Of a DNA stretch of 64,000 nucleotides, positions 63,301-64,000 are shown in pieces (position 1 is the stretch's first letter; every line of letters starts with the position of its first letter). Position numbers and translations under genes: made by a program. The notes beneath the pieces are model-generated. The model saw only the letters and a program-made list of their open reading frames with translations. It made no database searches and was not told the origin of the DNA. Origin of the DNA: Prunus persica (taxonomy: Eukaryota; Streptophyta; Magnoliopsida; Rosales; Rosaceae); NCBI RefSeq assembly GCF_000346465.2, contig NC_034009.1, positions 44,794,240-44,858,239 on the forward strand, read 5' to 3'.

Positions 63301-63826
63301 CTTGCTTACCCATGCCTTTCTGCTTTATTGATTTCTTTCTAGTATTAGAAGCCTAATGTTACTGTCTAATAAAGTCACTTAGAAAATCCTTGCATCTCTG
63401 CTCTGCAACTACATGCCTATAAAATTTTTTATTTATTTAAATATTTTGACTGTACAAGTGGAATAGCACTGTAGGGGCGGACGCTACTTTAGACTATGTG
63501 AATGAGTTTGATATTGAGGAGGTTTTCTTTTGGGTGGAGTGGGGAGCAAGCAAATTTTAACAATTCTGAGCTGGGATTTTAGGTTTTTATTTACATGCAT
63601 CAAGTTTTAATATTTGTAGTATGTAGTGGTTGGATTTTACATGCATAATCTTGCGTTTTAATTATCTGTGAATGTGTGAAGTGGGTGAACAAAGGCCGTT
63701 CTTCGTAACTTCGGCCATAGTTTTTTTCTTACACAGAATCCAATAAACTATTTTAATCCAATTCGTGCGTATTGTTTAATTATGTGAAAGTTTTCAAATT
63801 TTCTGAGAGGTTCATGCTTGTTGCAG
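63301..63826. other. Spacer or intron upstream of the NDP-kinase exon
   Basis: AT-rich. The expected first NDP-kinase exon (a short MEQTFIMIKPDG-type segment) was not found here on the plus strand. Confidence 0.35.
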
Positions 63827-63875
63827 GTTGGTGACATCATTAGCAGGTTTGAGAAGAAGGGCTTCTATTTGAAAG
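63827..63875 (+). CDS. Nucleoside diphosphate kinase exon (partial gene, right edge)
   Basis: A 49-nt exon with acceptor TTGTTGCAG and donor GTAATTT reads VGDIISRFEKKGFYLK, the conserved helix after the N-terminal strand of NDP kinases. Plant NDPK1-type genes have an exon boundary just before this VG. The enzyme moves phosphate from ATP to other NDPs. Upstream and downstream exons are not visible, the latter lying beyond the window. An orphan duplicated exon is also possible. Confidence 0.5.
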
Positions 63876-64000
63876 GTAATTTCCAACCAAGGATGTTTGA
63901 TCTTGTATGATTATGTGCACTTTGTTAATTTGTGACAACCCTATATTTAACAAGCCTTTCCTGTTTTATAATGATTATCAACTTGACTTACAGACAAAAA

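Overview
The window is nuclear DNA of a flowering plant. It has intron-rich genes with GT-AG junctions, a MIKC-type MADS-box gene, a pentatricopeptide-repeat gene, OPR (old yellow enzyme) genes and a high density of plant transposons. The AGL12-type MADS gene and the Tat-type retrotransposon carrying an antisense plant-mobile-domain gene fit a woody rosid such as a Rosaceae species. The species is an inference, not something read from the sequence. Two runs of N (24546-24733 and 26823-26973) are assembly gaps.

Layout. 1-850: 5' end of an SMU1 splicing-factor gene (minus strand) and its promoter. 888-6700: transposon-rich spacer with a Mutator-like element, a hAT-like element and a PIF/Harbinger wreck. 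6716-10800: a complete seven-exon AGL12/XAANTAL1-like MADS-box gene (minus). 12265-21298: a chain of insertions, most with readable target-site duplications. These are a decayed copia element, a 401-bp MULE-type MITE, a 924-bp 8-bp-TSD element and a 2.2-kb solo LTR holding a 3 x 95-bp tandem repeat, followed by a field of TATAGCC palindromes. 21299-36040: one complete 14.7-kb Ty3/gypsy element of the Tat type on the minus strand. It has near-identical LTRs and two RNase H domains. Gag-protease and pol are separated by a single TGA in a leaky-stop context followed by a stem-loop. A multi-exon plant-mobile-domain gene lies on the opposite strand between pol and the 3' LTR. 36704-39975: a four-exon gene for a secreted plant protein of unknown function (plus). 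40102-42472: a small MITE, a fragment of an OPR promoter and first codons, and a Harbinger MITE. 42568-43977: a PPR pseudogene (minus). 45367-54956: a complete 17-exon BMS1 ribosome-biogenesis GTPase gene (plus), including a U12-type AT-AC intron. 55610-56278: a second Harbinger wreck. 56356-58736: an intact five-exon OPR gene (minus), and 59637-61093 a 5'-truncated tandem copy. 62309-62845: more TATAGCC palindromes and a GC-rich 30-bp minisatellite. 63827-63875: one NDP-kinase exon at the right edge.

The host genes serve housekeeping and developmental roles (splicing, 40S ribosome assembly, root and flowering control, oxylipin or enone reduction) and do not form one pathway. The strongest leads are the recoding signal and antisense gene of the Tat element, the AT-AC intron of BMS1, and the shared palindrome and GCCTAGGC repeats at 20.1-20.5 kb and 62.3-62.9 kb.
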